A stretch of DNA of 32,192 bases from Candidatus Hydrogenedens sp. (GTDB taxonomy: Bacteria; Hydrogenedentota; Hydrogenedentia; Hydrogenedentales; Hydrogenedentaceae): the NCBI GenBank assembly GCA_035378955.1, contig DAOSUS010000036.1, positions 1 through 32,192 on the forward strand. The letters run 5' to 3'. The notes beneath the pieces were generated by a model, which was not told where the DNA came from, did not search any database, and was given only the letters and a program-made list of their open reading frames with translations. Shown here piece by piece: positions 14,793-23,274 of the stretch; positions within the stretch are counted from its first letter, which is position 1; each line of letters starts with the position of its first letter. Both the position numbers and the translations under genes were made by a program.

Positions 14793-15839
14793 TTATATCT
14801 CCTTATTTATGAACATTGCCTTCACGGGAAAAACTTTTTTGTTATGTATTGCTATAAACAATTCTTTAAGCCCTTCAATAGGGACTTTATGAGTAATAAT
14901 TTTTGAATAAAGGGAATTTTCCTTTTTAAATTCTTGCAATACTACCTGCCACTCGTTTTTAGGATACTCATTTACCAGAGAATTCCATATCCCCGTAATT
15001 TGTATTTCTTTACGCAAAATCATTCCATATTGTTTTGCAGGAACTTTCATTTCCTCAAAAGATGGATTTCCAACTAAAATGATTTTTCCCGAAATACCGC
15101 AACTTTCTATAGATGTTTCTAATCCAGCAGGATGTCCTGTCGTTTCAAAAACTATATCCACCCCGTGTTTACATTTTTGTTTTATCCATTCAGACACGGT
15201 TGTTTGTTTCGCATCTAAAAGATGTTGAAAACCTAAAGAACGAGCAAATTTTAATTTTTCCACAACAATATCTGTCATGAATACTTCCGCCCCAGAAGCC
15301 CTTGCCCATAAAGCAATCAGTATCCCGATTGTTCCTGCACCTGTTATCAATACAGTATCCCCGACACAAACTTGAGCCTTTCTTACGGCATGTAAAGCCA
15401 CAGCACAAGGTTCTGTTATTGCTGAAATCTCTCCCGAAATTCCGTCTGGAACAGGAATTATATTACTTCCTGGAACAGTTACATATTCAGCAAATCCTCC
15501 ATCTCTCCGTGACCCTAAGTAATCATAATTCAGACATTGCGTATATAAACCTGAATAACACGATGAGCATTGCCTGCAAGGAATTAATGGATATACAACC
15601 ACATGTCGTCCTACCCAGTCTTTTCCCGTTTCAGAACCTACTTTCTCCACAATCCCCGAAAACTCATGTCCCGGAACCAAAGGATATTTATAAGTGCCAT
15701 GTTCAAATACTCGGGGTATATCAGAACCACAAATCCCACACGCCAATACGCGAACCAGCACTTCATCAGGCTTCGGTAGAGGAATAGGAACTTCTTCCAA
15801 CCTTAAATCCCCCGGTGCATATAGTCTTAACGCTTTCAT
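14793..15839 (-). CDS. Zinc-dependent medium-chain alcohol/polyol dehydrogenase (second of a pair; GatD-like)
   Basis: This 348-residue MDR protein has CGICGSD with Cys37, GHE at 57-59, structural-zinc cysteines at 88, 91, 94 and 102, and Rossmann motif GAGTIG (167-172). Asp190 after the second strand predicts NAD use. It resembles the galactitol-1-phosphate, sorbitol and threonine dehydrogenase branch. A longer frame begins with TTG at 15869. I chose ATG 15839, which has AGGA 9 nt upstream and fits the family N-terminus (MKALRLYAPGDL). It is the first gene of the two-dehydrogenase operon and is divergent from the secreted DUF4091 protein, which suggests sugar or polyol metabolism. Confidence 0.87.
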   Translation of the reverse strand: MKALRLYAPGDLRLEEVPIPLPKPDEVLVRVLACGICGSDIPRVFEHGTYKYPLVPGHEFSGIVEKVGSETGKDWVGRHVVVYPLIPCRQCSSCYSGLYTQCLNYDYLGSRRDGGFAEYVTVPGSNIIPVPDGISGEISAITEPCAVALHAVRKAQVCVGDTVLITGAGTIGILIALWARASGAEVFMTDIVVEKLKFARSLGFQHLLDAKQTTVSEWIKQKCKHGVDIVFETTGHPAGLETSIESCGISGKIILVGNPSFEEMKVPAKQYGMILRKEIQITGIWNSLVNEYPKNEWQVVLQEFKKENSLYSKIITHKVPIEGLKELFIAIHNKKVFPVKAMFINKEI

Positions 15840-15922
15840 ATTATTTTTTCCTATTAAAAGTTTCTGCAAAAAAATAGATTGTTTGAATTAAAACTGTTTA
15901 ATATCAAATTATCCCCGTGTGT

Positions 15923-15953
15923 ATTATAACGAAAGACCAACGGATTTTCGCAA
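15923..15953 (-). promoter_or_regulatory. Candidate promoter of the dehydrogenase pair
   Basis: On the minus strand a perfect TATAAT (complement of 15923-15928) is preceded, at a long 19-nt spacing, by TTGCGA. The leader would be about 75 nt. The spacing makes this tentative. Confidence 0.3.
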
Positions 15954-16055
15954 ATTTTTCAAAATCAAAAAATGACAATCATAACAGAAATTAATTATAC
16001 TTATCCCTTAATCAAATCGTATATTCAACCTAAAAATCATATTATAAGACTACTT

Positions 16056-19031
16056 ATGATGAATCTATCTACTGGAACAAAAACATATATTTTAATATTT
16101 CTACAATTGTTTTTAATTTGTATTTCTTTCAATATCACAGCACAAAGCATACAAACAGAAACAGAAGTTAAGTCTCAATATATGTGGTTAAAAATTAACC
16201 CTTTGCAACAAGGGGTTATTACTCAACTTGGTTTAATAAATCCGCCCGATAATATCTCGGGTCCTTTGGGAATGTTTCAGGAAGGCTTCGGTGTAGGAAG
16301 TTTTTATGTTCCCAATCGGAAAATCAATGAACAATGGGAACAGAGTACACTACCTGACGGAACAAAAGAAATTCGCTATACCTATACTTGTGAAGGACCG
16401 AACATACAAGGATTAAAAGTAAAACGAACCATTCTATTATCACCCCTTGTAGCCGGACTTACAATCAAATTAGAAGTAAAAAACGAAGGGACGGAAAGTC
16501 AGTGGATTGCACCATGGGTAGCAAATTCAATTAACCCCGGAGGAAAATGGAACGAAACAGACCGATTAGAATTACCAACCAGCGAAGGCATCCTTTCTAT
16601 TAACTCCAGTCATCATTGGGTTGCATCTCGAAACTGGTCAGCCTACACAGACCAGGAACTCTTAACCAATGTTTGTCTTATTTTCCACGCCGATATGCTT
16701 CACTCCTTTCTGGCAGTATGGGAACCGCAGGAAAATAAGCAGGGAGTACAATCGTGGTTTCTGCCATCTTTACTAAAACCCGGTGATACATGGTCTACCG
16801 TCTACAAACTCTCTATAGTTCGTGGACTGAGCCATGTTAATTTCGCTTCCGAAGAAATAGCCTGTCAATTAGATTACAAAGAAGATGGAAAACTTATTTT
16901 ACTTCTCTCTCCCAACCGTGATTTCAAAAATATGCGCATCCAATCACGAGTTCTCGGACCTGATGGTAGAGTTTGGCGTTTACCCACAAAGAAATTTGAT
17001 TTTCAGCCCAATATACTTATTCGTTGCACTTACGACTGGACAGCACCCGGGCCTGGAAGATATGATTTCCTTGCACAATTAGAGCAGGATGGAAAACCTT
17101 ACTACCTTGGGAAAGAAACGGGTTCTCCTCACGGAGGAATTGATACTCAATTTGTTGTTGGTAATCCCGTCCCCTCATTAACCACAGATGAAGAACTTTT
17201 TCCACCTTGGACAGATGCTCCCAAAACATTAGACAAAGGTCCTCGAAAATTAGAAAGAAGTTTACTATTTCAGGATTCCAAGACAAAAATTTGGTCAGAA
17301 CCCTCCCTCTTTAAAATCTTCCCGGAAGATAACCCGCAACCTTCGAATCAAACGGATTCTACACTGAAAATTTTCCTTGCAAGAAAAGAAAGGGAATCTT
17401 TTCAAATTGCTTTAAGAAATAATGGAACAGATATCTGTACCGTTCAGGCAATCCTTTCGGAACTAAAAAATCGTCAAACAGGAATGTCCATCCCTAAAGA
17501 TGTTATTTCCACCTACGAAGTAAAATATCATTTTGTCGTTATCCCTTCCTACTACGAAGGTCCAACTGGCTACTGGCCTGATATGCTTGTTCCAACGAAT
17601 ACTATAAAAATTCCACCCCAAACTACATCTGCATTCTGGCTAACCTTATACGCCCCTGAAACCCTTCCTCCGGGGGATTACAAAGGAATCCTCGAACTAC
17701 AAAGCAATTCTTTTGACCCCGTAGAATTGGAACTGAATATTCATGTGTTCGAATTTGCTCTACCGAATAGCCCCACATTAAAAACAGATTTTGGTTTTTC
17801 ATGGGAAAACGCTCTCAAAAGTACCCAATTGCTTACAGGAGAAAAACCGAATGCTTCCGCTGTGGCTTCTGCATATTTACAAAATGCTATTGAACACCAT
17901 GTAACACTCCGCGAACTCACACAATTACCATTACCGAAAACTCCCGACTACGCTCAAGAACTTTCAAATATATTGCCGAAAATTCAACGGCTTATCAAAG
18001 AAGGTATAAATACCTTTACAATTCCACCTCAATTAATCAAGCAACCCGAACAATTGAAAACACTTTATTCATTCTTGCAAACGAATAACTTATTAAAACA
18101 ATCTTTTGTCCCGCTATGGGAATACCCCAAAGAGGAAGACAAAGAAAAATTATTAAACACAATTACTCAATGGAAAACTCTAACTCCTGACCTACCCCTG
18201 ATGATAACCACACGAGGACTAAATCCCATACTCCCTGACAATGTAGATATATGGTGCATCCATAGCCCTGTAATGGATACACAATTTAACCGATATATAT
18301 TAGAAAAAATTCAAGCAGGGCAAAAAGTCTGGTGGTGTGTAAATCATGCTCCCCCTCGTCCTTATGCCAATTTCTTTCTTGATTTTGCAGGAATTGAGCA
18401 CAGAATTTTCTTCTGGCAGACATGGATGTTAGGTATTAAAGGTGTTCACTACTGGTGCATTAATTATTCTAAAGAAAAAGACCCACAAAAATGTCCTCTT
18501 GATGTAATACCTACTAATGGAGATGGATTTCTTGTATATCCCGGTAAGGATGGACCTCTAAACTCTATCCGCTGGGAGATAATTCGTGATGGGATTGAAG
18601 ATTATGATTACTTAAACATATTCTCTCAGTTAATCAAAGAACTTAAAGACACCGGAAATAATCCTGAATTATTACAACAAGCAGAAAAAGTTTATAACTT
18701 CCATGAATTTTGCCCTGATTTAGTTAATTTTTCACGAAACCCCAATCTATTACTTTCAAAACGCATAGAAATAGCAGAATATATTGAACGAATGTTAAAA
18801 GCCCGCCAATCGGATAGAAGTATTAAAACATCCACCCCTGAAAAAATCATTCAGAATCCGACCCAATCTCAAAAACAAGGGGCTTCCCAATTACCCCAAA
18901 AGATAGAGACAAAGGTTCAAGATACTTCTATAGAAGTTAAGCCCATTCAACAAAACAAAACTATCATACCCCCAAAAACTACAACACAAAATCCTAAAAG
19001 CGTAGGTTTTAAAAAGAAACCAGACAACTAA
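16056..19031 (+). CDS. Large secreted protein with C-terminal DUF4091 glycoside-hydrolase-like domain
   Basis: From ATG 16056 the product is 991 residues. It begins with a typical signal peptide: MMNLSTGTKTY, then a hydrophobic stretch ending at ITAQ. A frame 28 codons longer (ATG 15972) would bury this signal, so I prefer 16056, although neither start has a good ribosome binding site. The N-terminal part (about 25-360) is beta-rich and Trp-rich and could be carbohydrate-binding. The middle (about 400-580) resembles the beta-sandwich that precedes DUF4091. The C-terminal part (about 590-900) looks like a glycoside-hydrolase barrel and ends with the DUF4091 signature IRDGIEDYDYLNI. The last 60 residues are a Gln/Lys/Thr/Pro tail. 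The substrate is unknown. It is divergent from the dehydrogenase pair and upstream of a convergent MFS transporter. Confidence 0.78.
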   Translation: MMNLSTGTKTYILIFLQLFLICISFNITAQSIQTETEVKSQYMWLKINPLQQGVITQLGLINPPDNISGPLGMFQEGFGVGSFYVPNRKINEQWEQSTLPDGTKEIRYTYTCEGPNIQGLKVKRTILLSPLVAGLTIKLEVKNEGTESQWIAPWVANSINPGGKWNETDRLELPTSEGILSINSSHHWVASRNWSAYTDQELLTNVCLIFHADMLHSFLAVWEPQENKQGVQSWFLPSLLKPGDTWSTVYKLSIVRGLSHVNFASEEIACQLDYKEDGKLILLLSPNRDFKNMRIQSRVLGPDGRVWRLPTKKFDFQPNILIRCTYDWTAPGPGRYDFLAQLEQDGKPYYLGKETGSPHGGIDTQFVVGNPVPSLTTDEELFPPWTDAPKTLDKGPRKLERSLLFQDSKTKIWSEPSLFKIFPEDNPQPSNQTDSTLKIFLARKERESFQIALRNNGTDICTVQAILSELKNRQTGMSIPKDVISTYEVKYHFVVIPSYYEGPTGYWPDMLVPTNTIKIPPQTTSAFWLTLYAPETLPPGDYKGILELQSNSFDPVELELNIHVFEFALPNSPTLKTDFGFSWENALKSTQLLTGEKPNASAVASAYLQNAIEHHVTLRELTQLPLPKTPDYAQELSNILPKIQRLIKEGINTFTIPPQLIKQPEQLKTLYSFLQTNNLLKQSFVPLWEYPKEEDKEKLLNTITQWKTLTPDLPLMITTRGLNPILPDNVDIWCIHSPVMDTQFNRYILEKIQAGQKVWWCVNHAPPRPYANFFLDFAGIEHRIFFWQTWMLGIKGVHYWCINYSKEKDPQKCPLDVIPTNGDGFLVYPGKDGPLNSIRWEIIRDGIEDYDYLNIFSQLIKELKDTGNNPELLQQAEKVYNFHEFCPDLVNFSRNPNLLLSKRIEIAEYIERMLKARQSDRSIKTSTPEKIIQNPTQSQKQGASQLPQKIETKVQDTSIEVKPIQQNKTIIPPKTTTQNPKSVGFKKKPDN

Positions 19032-19129
19032 TTAAACATGTGCTTCTTTACTTTATCTAACCCCTATAGTTATTATTATCTTTTCGAGAGAGGGATTTTG
19101 ATTATCAAATATTAATTAGATCAACATTT

Positions 19130-20440
19130 CTATTCTGGTAAGGGTTTTCCTTTTGTTTCTGGGGCAAAGGGTAATACACCCAAACCAATAAGGAACACTA
19201 CGGAAATCATAACACCTGCTTGACGGATACCAAATCGCTGTGCCAATGTCCCGAATGTATACGGTGCAAAGGCGGAGATGTATCGTGCCACATTGTAGCA
19301 GAAACCTACTCCAGTAGACCTTAAACGGGTTGGATATAATTCTGGGAAGTAAACGGCATACCCAGAAAAGACGGCGAGAAGCATAAATCCCATTGAGAAA
19401 AATAATATAACCGCCATACCAAAAGAATTTGTGATAATAAATGTAATAGGTATTACAATCAAACAACCTAATAACGCTAATGCAAAAGCAATTTTACGCC
19501 CGGATCGTTTTGCCACATATCCATAACATAAAGCCCCTAAGAAACATCCAAAATTTTGAGCCATAACTGCCAAACTAACTTTTACTTCTGTGGCTTTTTT
19601 CAATTCAGATAGATTGTCTGGATTCAAGATCTTTCGTAACAGTTCTGCTGACCAGACACTAATTCCCCAGAAACCCACAACTCCTACAGTTGCTAAAATA
19701 ATACCTATAATTGTATTTCTTCTCCAACGAGGGTCTCCAAATAACTCACGAATAGACCCTAAATTTTCTTCTCCTTTTCGTGCCTTTTCCTTTGCATTAT
19801 GCCAGGATTGAGGTTCACGGATATACCATAAAATAACGAATACCAAAATACCCGGTAAAATCCCTACCAGGAATATATATCTCCAAACGGTATCAACAGA
19901 GGACACCATACTTGTCAGGGTAAGGTTAATAACCCCCGACATAATATTTCCGATTGCGGACATAGATTGTAATAAGGCAAGTGCCGTAGGTCGGGAATGG
20001 TCGGGAAAAGTTTCTGCAACTAAAGCAGCTCCCGCAGCAAATTCACCTCCTATTCCTAAACCTGTTAGAAAACGCAAGGTAATGAACTGAACCCAATTTT
20101 GAGACAGACCACTTAATCCAGTAAAGCCTGCATACATTAATATAGTTATTGCCATTGTTTTTGTACGTCCTAAACGGTCTCCCACCATTCCAAAAAATAA
20201 ACCTCCTGTTGCCCAACCCAACATCATACACATAGTCGCCATTCCAATATACCAATTTAAATCACTATCTGGGACTCCCGGCAACAAAGACCTCATAGCC
20301 GGTTGTTTTGCAAATACAAATAACCATTGGTCCATCGTATCAAACATCCAGCCCATAATTGCCACCGCCAAAACCAGATAATGGTAACCAGTTAAACCTT
20401 CTGTCCATCGTTTTTGATCAAATGTTGCCTGTTGACTCAT
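19130..20440 (-). CDS. Major facilitator superfamily transporter (sugar/organic-acid symporter type)
   Basis: This 436-residue integral membrane protein has about 12 predicted helices. Family marks are the motif A loop GDRLGRTKT (87-95), RFLTGLGIGGEF in helix 4, a central charged loop (about 205-230), the YFPELYPTRLRSTGVG segment in the second half, and the terminal PETKGKPLPE. These fit the metabolite:H+ symporter or sugar porter branches. The substrate is not determined by sequence. The ATG has AAGGA 9 nt upstream. It lies 32 bp after the HDOD gene on the same strand, so it is probably the last gene of that operon, and it is convergent with the DUF4091 gene. Confidence 0.9.
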   Translation of the reverse strand: MSQQATFDQKRWTEGLTGYHYLVLAVAIMGWMFDTMDQWLFVFAKQPAMRSLLPGVPDSDLNWYIGMATMCMMLGWATGGLFFGMVGDRLGRTKTMAITILMYAGFTGLSGLSQNWVQFITLRFLTGLGIGGEFAAGAALVAETFPDHSRPTALALLQSMSAIGNIMSGVINLTLTSMVSSVDTVWRYIFLVGILPGILVFVILWYIREPQSWHNAKEKARKGEENLGSIRELFGDPRWRRNTIIGIILATVGVVGFWGISVWSAELLRKILNPDNLSELKKATEVKVSLAVMAQNFGCFLGALCYGYVAKRSGRKIAFALALLGCLIVIPITFIITNSFGMAVILFFSMGFMLLAVFSGYAVYFPELYPTRLRSTGVGFCYNVARYISAFAPYTFGTLAQRFGIRQAGVMISVVFLIGLGVLPFAPETKGKPLPE

Positions 20441-20472
20441 TGAGATTGTTCCTTACTATCTTCGATTAAAAA

Positions 20473-21345
20473 TTATGTTCCTGTGTAGTTCATCAATTCC
20501 TCTATAAATGCATGCTTATCAAAATAGAGATTGATAATATCAATTAACAGCCTGTTATTTAAACCTGCCATTGTCCATACTTCCTCTTGCAAAGGATGTA
20601 ATTCATGTTCATAAGCAAAAAGTCCCGAGGCACGAACGATATAATCCGCAGCACATAAGGAAGCACAAATTAAGCGCTGTCGTCCATCATCAACTTTCCA
20701 AGGTTCATGATGATATAGTACAGCCATGCATAAATCCTCTGATAATTTCCATTCCTCTGAAATTTTCCCTCCTATTTGAGCATGGTCAACCCCAATAATT
20801 TGTTGCTCTATCGCTATCCAGGAACCATATCCCCCTTCCTTGGCGCAATAACAAACCCCAGCCCAATGTTTAGGTAAAAATTCCATCAAAAACATTTTAC
20901 CTATATCATGAAGCAAACCGAACACAAACCCTGTATCTCCCTTTGCAAAAACTTCTTTCAATGGACCCACTGACACGACAGCATCCATGGCAACACCTGC
21001 GGCAACACTATGTATAACCATACTCTTTGCCATCTTCCCCATTTGAGAAAAAACTGTAGCCGTAACTACTAAATTGCGAATAACCTTAGTTCCTAATAAT
21101 ACAATTGCATGTTCTATCGAGGTAACTTTCTGTCCTAAACCGTAATAAGCCGAATTGACCAATCTTAATAGTTTGAATGAAATAGATGGGTCTAATGAAA
21201 TGGCATGGGATAAATCAGCAAGTTTTGTATTGGGATTTTCAATAAGCGATAAAATATTCTGAACAGATGCAGGGAGACTTGGAAGAGTGACTGTTTCTGC
21301 CAAAAGACTTTCAATTGTATATTTTGTTAACTCTTCCATAGCCAT
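20473..21345 (-). CDS. HDOD-domain signalling protein
   Basis: This 290-residue protein is essentially one HDOD domain (about 15-215). The segments LPSLPASVQNILSLIENP, SISFKLLRLVNSAYYG and SIEHAIVLLG are typical. A His-Asp pair is retained in LLHDIGK (144-150). HDOD proteins are found in signalling and chemotaxis or motility contexts, usually without demonstrated phosphodiesterase activity. No receiver or GGDEF domain is attached. It lies 30 bp after the 86-residue hypothetical and 32 bp before the MFS gene, so it is in an operon of four. A second in-frame ATG two codons in is possible as the start. Confidence 0.88.
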   Translation of the reverse strand: MAMEELTKYTIESLLAETVTLPSLPASVQNILSLIENPNTKLADLSHAISLDPSISFKLLRLVNSAYYGLGQKVTSIEHAIVLLGTKVIRNLVVTATVFSQMGKMAKSMVIHSVAAGVAMDAVVSVGPLKEVFAKGDTGFVFGLLHDIGKMFLMEFLPKHWAGVCYCAKEGGYGSWIAIEQQIIGVDHAQIGGKISEEWKLSEDLCMAVLYHHEPWKVDDGRQRLICASLCAADYIVRASGLFAYEHELHPLQEEVWTMAGLNNRLLIDIINLYFDKHAFIEELMNYTGT

Positions 21346-21375
21346 GAAATAATCTTATTGTATATTAAAATGTTT

Positions 21376-21636
21376 CTATTTTATTTCAAGTGGAATTAAA
21401 GAACGCTCCCCAAAGACCCGTTCCTGGACACAACAAATATCTATTAAGTCCTCAGGAGTTATAAAATCTAATAATTTTTCTACAGGAATAATTTCGCGTT
21501 CTCCCCCTTCTTTCTGGAATACAATTACTGCATTTTGCTCTTTTCCATATTTACCTATAAGAACAGCTACCCCCTTTCGTCCATCTTTCAATTGGACCAT
21601 GCGTAAAATTGCGGAGCCCTGCCTTTTCCAATTCAT
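21376..21636 (-). CDS. Hypothetical protein, 86 residues
   Basis: I do not recognise this protein. It is 86 residues, soluble, with no signal peptide or membrane helix. Its first half looks like short beta strands (AILRMVQLKDGRKGVAVLIG and AVIVFQ) and the second half helical (VEKLLDFITPEDLIDI). There is a Cys-Cys pair near residue 68. It begins 3 bp after the TIGR04073-type gene and ends 30 bp before the HDOD gene, so tight operon spacing supports that it is real. Confidence 0.65.
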   Translation of the reverse strand: MNWKRQGSAILRMVQLKDGRKGVAVLIGKYGKEQNAVIVFQKEGGEREIIPVEKLLDFITPEDLIDICCVQERVFGERSLIPLEIK

Positions 21637-21639
21637 TGG

Positions 21640-22005
21640 CTAAAATAAAAATTCGGGTTCTAATATGGGCTGGAAGTTTACTTCTTTATCTGTCACCGGG
21701 AAAGTAACCGCTTCAAATACTCCCGTTCCTGTTCTCATCACAGCACGGGCTGTCCCTAAAACGGGAACAACTCCAAATAGATATCCAAAAGGCTTCCCTT
21801 CTTTTAATTTTTTATCGAAGGTTAATGGTATTTCTGCCCAACCAAACATAATATTAGACAAACCTCTCCCTAATTTCGTAAGTGATTTTTCAAACCGCGT
21901 TGGTTTGGGCAAGTCCTCATCTGGATTATATTCCTGCGCCCAAACAAGTATAGGTTGAATTAACAAAGAGAAAAAAACCATTAACAAAATTACTTTCTTA
22001 CTCAT
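21640..22005 (-). CDS. Exosortase system-associated type small secreted protein (TIGR04073-like)
   Basis: This 121-residue protein has a signal peptide (about 1-23, ending VWAQ). The mature part has the segments KLGRGLSNIMFGWAEIP, a Gly-rich GYLFGVVPVLGTARAVMRTGTGVFEAVTFP, and a C-terminal PILEPEF. I recognise this as the TIGR04073 family, named for its co-occurrence with exosortase/PEP-CTERM systems; its molecular role is unknown. This assignment is from memory of the pattern and was not tested by a profile search. It has its own strong promoter and GGAG 8 nt before the ATG. It heads the operon with the 86-residue protein, HDOD and MFS genes. The preceding gene encodes a protein with a possible C-terminal sorting signal. 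Confidence 0.75.
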   Translation of the reverse strand: MSKKVILLMVFFSLLIQPILVWAQEYNPDEDLPKPTRFEKSLTKLGRGLSNIMFGWAEIPLTFDKKLKEGKPFGYLFGVVPVLGTARAVMRTGTGVFEAVTFPVTDKEVNFQPILEPEFLF

Positions 22006-22050
22006 ATTTATATCTCCATCAAATCATAAATTTTCTATTTAATTATAAAT

Positions 22051-22079
22051 AGTCTATCAGATTTTATCAAAATTGTCAA
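22051..22079 (-). promoter_or_regulatory. Strong promoter of the TIGR04073-HDOD-MFS operon
   Basis: On the minus strand a perfect TTGACA (complement of 22074-22079), a 17-nt spacer and TAGACT (complement of 22051-22056) preceded by TGA (extended -10) are present. The predicted start is about 40 nt before the ATG at 22005. Confidence 0.7.
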
Positions 22080-22095
22080 GAAATATTTCAACTCT

Positions 22096-23076
22096 TTATT
22101 TATCTTTTTTATTTTTTGTTATCCCTGAACAAAAACCTAAAAGAATAAAACTTATTCCTATCACAAATAAATTTCCCAATAATTGCTTAACTCCTTCCAA
22201 ACCTTCTTTTTGATTACAACCGCATTGGAATGGAAATGGCTTTTCCCCTTCTCCTTCACCTTCTCCTTCTACAGAACCTTCTCCTTCCTGAGGAGTTACA
22301 GCGGTATACTTTGCATCTAACGAAGCCTTTTCATTTGCAATTATATTTACTTGAACAGAAGCAGGTTTTGTCCAATTAGGAACATCTTTAAACTCTACTG
22401 TATATGTCCCGATATCTTTTGTTATCGTTACTCCACTGGCATGATATACTGTTTCTCCTGCAATCCTCCACATAGCACCTGCTTTCACTGCATCCTGCGG
22501 GGAAATATTTACAACTAATTTTCCCTGCTCCCGAGAATAACTGGCAGATACAACATTAATAATATCTGACTGCAAATCAATGATTGTCTTTTCAGGAACA
22601 TTCCATCCCGAAACTTTCTTAAATTCTATTTCATATTCATCAATAGGCACATCCGTTTCTACTTCTCCACTCTCCCGCCATGTTTCTTGTCCTACTCTCC
22701 GCCATTGAGCCCCCCCATCTATAACTTCGTTCGGAGAAATGTTAACTTGTAATGAAGCCTTTAATCGTTCATATATACCTACCTCCGTTTTTGTTTTTCC
22801 CTGTTCAAGAAACACCTGCTTACTGGTAGGAGTCTTCCAACCTTTAATCCCATCCTTAAATTCAATGGTATAAATCCCCTGTGCAAGAACTAACATCTTA
22901 CCTGAAGAATACCATTCTTCATTACCTAATTCTTTAACTTTCCATAAAGCCCCTAAACCATTTATCTCTTCAGGATGTAGGGTCACTGTTAAAACAGCAC
23001 TTTGTGTCTGGGCATTACCTTCAAAACTTATGCATAGAAAACTTATCAGAAATACAATCAATATATATCGTTTCAT
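22096..23076 (-). CDS. Secreted three-repeat surface protein with Gly-Glu linker, CGC motif and C-terminal membrane anchor
   Basis: This 326-residue protein has a signal peptide (1-22). Three tandem beta-type repeats of about 77 residues follow (27-105, 107-183, 185-260). Each has the pattern hydrophobic strand, P, GA-W (GALW, GAQW, GAMW), SG, Y-IEFK and GW/NW-P. After them comes a flexible Gly-Glu linker (264-278), CGC at 285-287, a hydrophobic helix (about 299-318) and the basic tail KNKKDK. A Cys-containing motif, then a helix, then a basic end is the architecture of C-terminal protein-sorting signals, and Gly-Glu linkers before such ends are common in Hydrogenedentota and Lentisphaerota proteins. 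The function is probably adhesive or structural, which is inference. AAGGAG lies 11 nt before the ATG. It precedes the TIGR04073-type gene by 90 bp. Confidence 0.82.
   Translation of the reverse strand: MKRYILIVFLISFLCISFEGNAQTQSAVLTVTLHPEEINGLGALWKVKELGNEEWYSSGKMLVLAQGIYTIEFKDGIKGWKTPTSKQVFLEQGKTKTEVGIYERLKASLQVNISPNEVIDGGAQWRRVGQETWRESGEVETDVPIDEYEIEFKKVSGWNVPEKTIIDLQSDIINVVSASYSREQGKLVVNISPQDAVKAGAMWRIAGETVYHASGVTITKDIGTYTVEFKDVPNWTKPASVQVNIIANEKASLDAKYTAVTPQEGEGSVEGEGEGEGEKPFPFQCGCNQKEGLEGVKQLLGNLFVIGISFILLGFCSGITKNKKDK
22243..22287 (-). repeat. Low-complexity Gly-Glu coding repeat
   Basis: Imperfect GAAGGA hexamers on the minus strand encode the (Gly-Glu)n linker of the surface protein, interrupted once by Ser-Val. 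The tract could change length by slippage in 6-bp steps without breaking the frame. Confidence 0.75.
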
Positions 23077-23101
23077 ATAAAAATAAACTCCTTGTAAATA
23101 T

Positions 23102-23129
23102 ATTATAATAATACATTAAGTTTATTCAA
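23102..23129 (-). promoter_or_regulatory. Candidate promoter of the three-repeat surface protein
   Basis: On the minus strand TTGAAT (complement of 23124-23129) and a perfect TATAAT (complement of 23102-23107) are 16 nt apart. The leader would be about 20 nt and includes the AAGGAG site. Confidence 0.5.
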
Positions 23130-23242
23130 AAAAAATATTCCACTTCAATTATTTTTCTATTTATTCATCAAAATATTACACTTTGTCAATATTTTACATT
23201 ATATTAAATTAGGTCAATTTACTAACAACAATTTACTTTTAA

Positions 23243-23248
23243 TATAAT
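23243..23248 (+). promoter_or_regulatory. -10 element for the PHP-domain gene
   Basis: A perfect TATAAT lies 26 bp before the ATG at 23275. The best -35 candidate, TTTACT (23218-23223), has a long 19-nt spacing, so the promoter is only partly supported. The start has AAGGA 7 nt upstream. Confidence 0.35.
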
Positions 23249-23274
23249 ATATCAACATTAAAAAGGAATCACAA

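Noticed and set aside
15302..15787. 161-residue plus-strand frame
   Set aside because: It is antisense to a dehydrogenase with intact zinc and cofactor motifs. Length alone is not evidence; no ribosome binding site or recognisable domain was seen.
15972..16055. Upstream ATG as the start of the DUF4091 protein
   Set aside because: It would place 28 polar residues before the signal peptide and has no ribosome binding site; kept only as an alternative.
22243..22287. Tandem hexamer as a CRISPR-like or regulatory repeat
   Set aside because: The unit is 6 bp, in frame, and encodes the Gly-Glu linker; there are no spacers.
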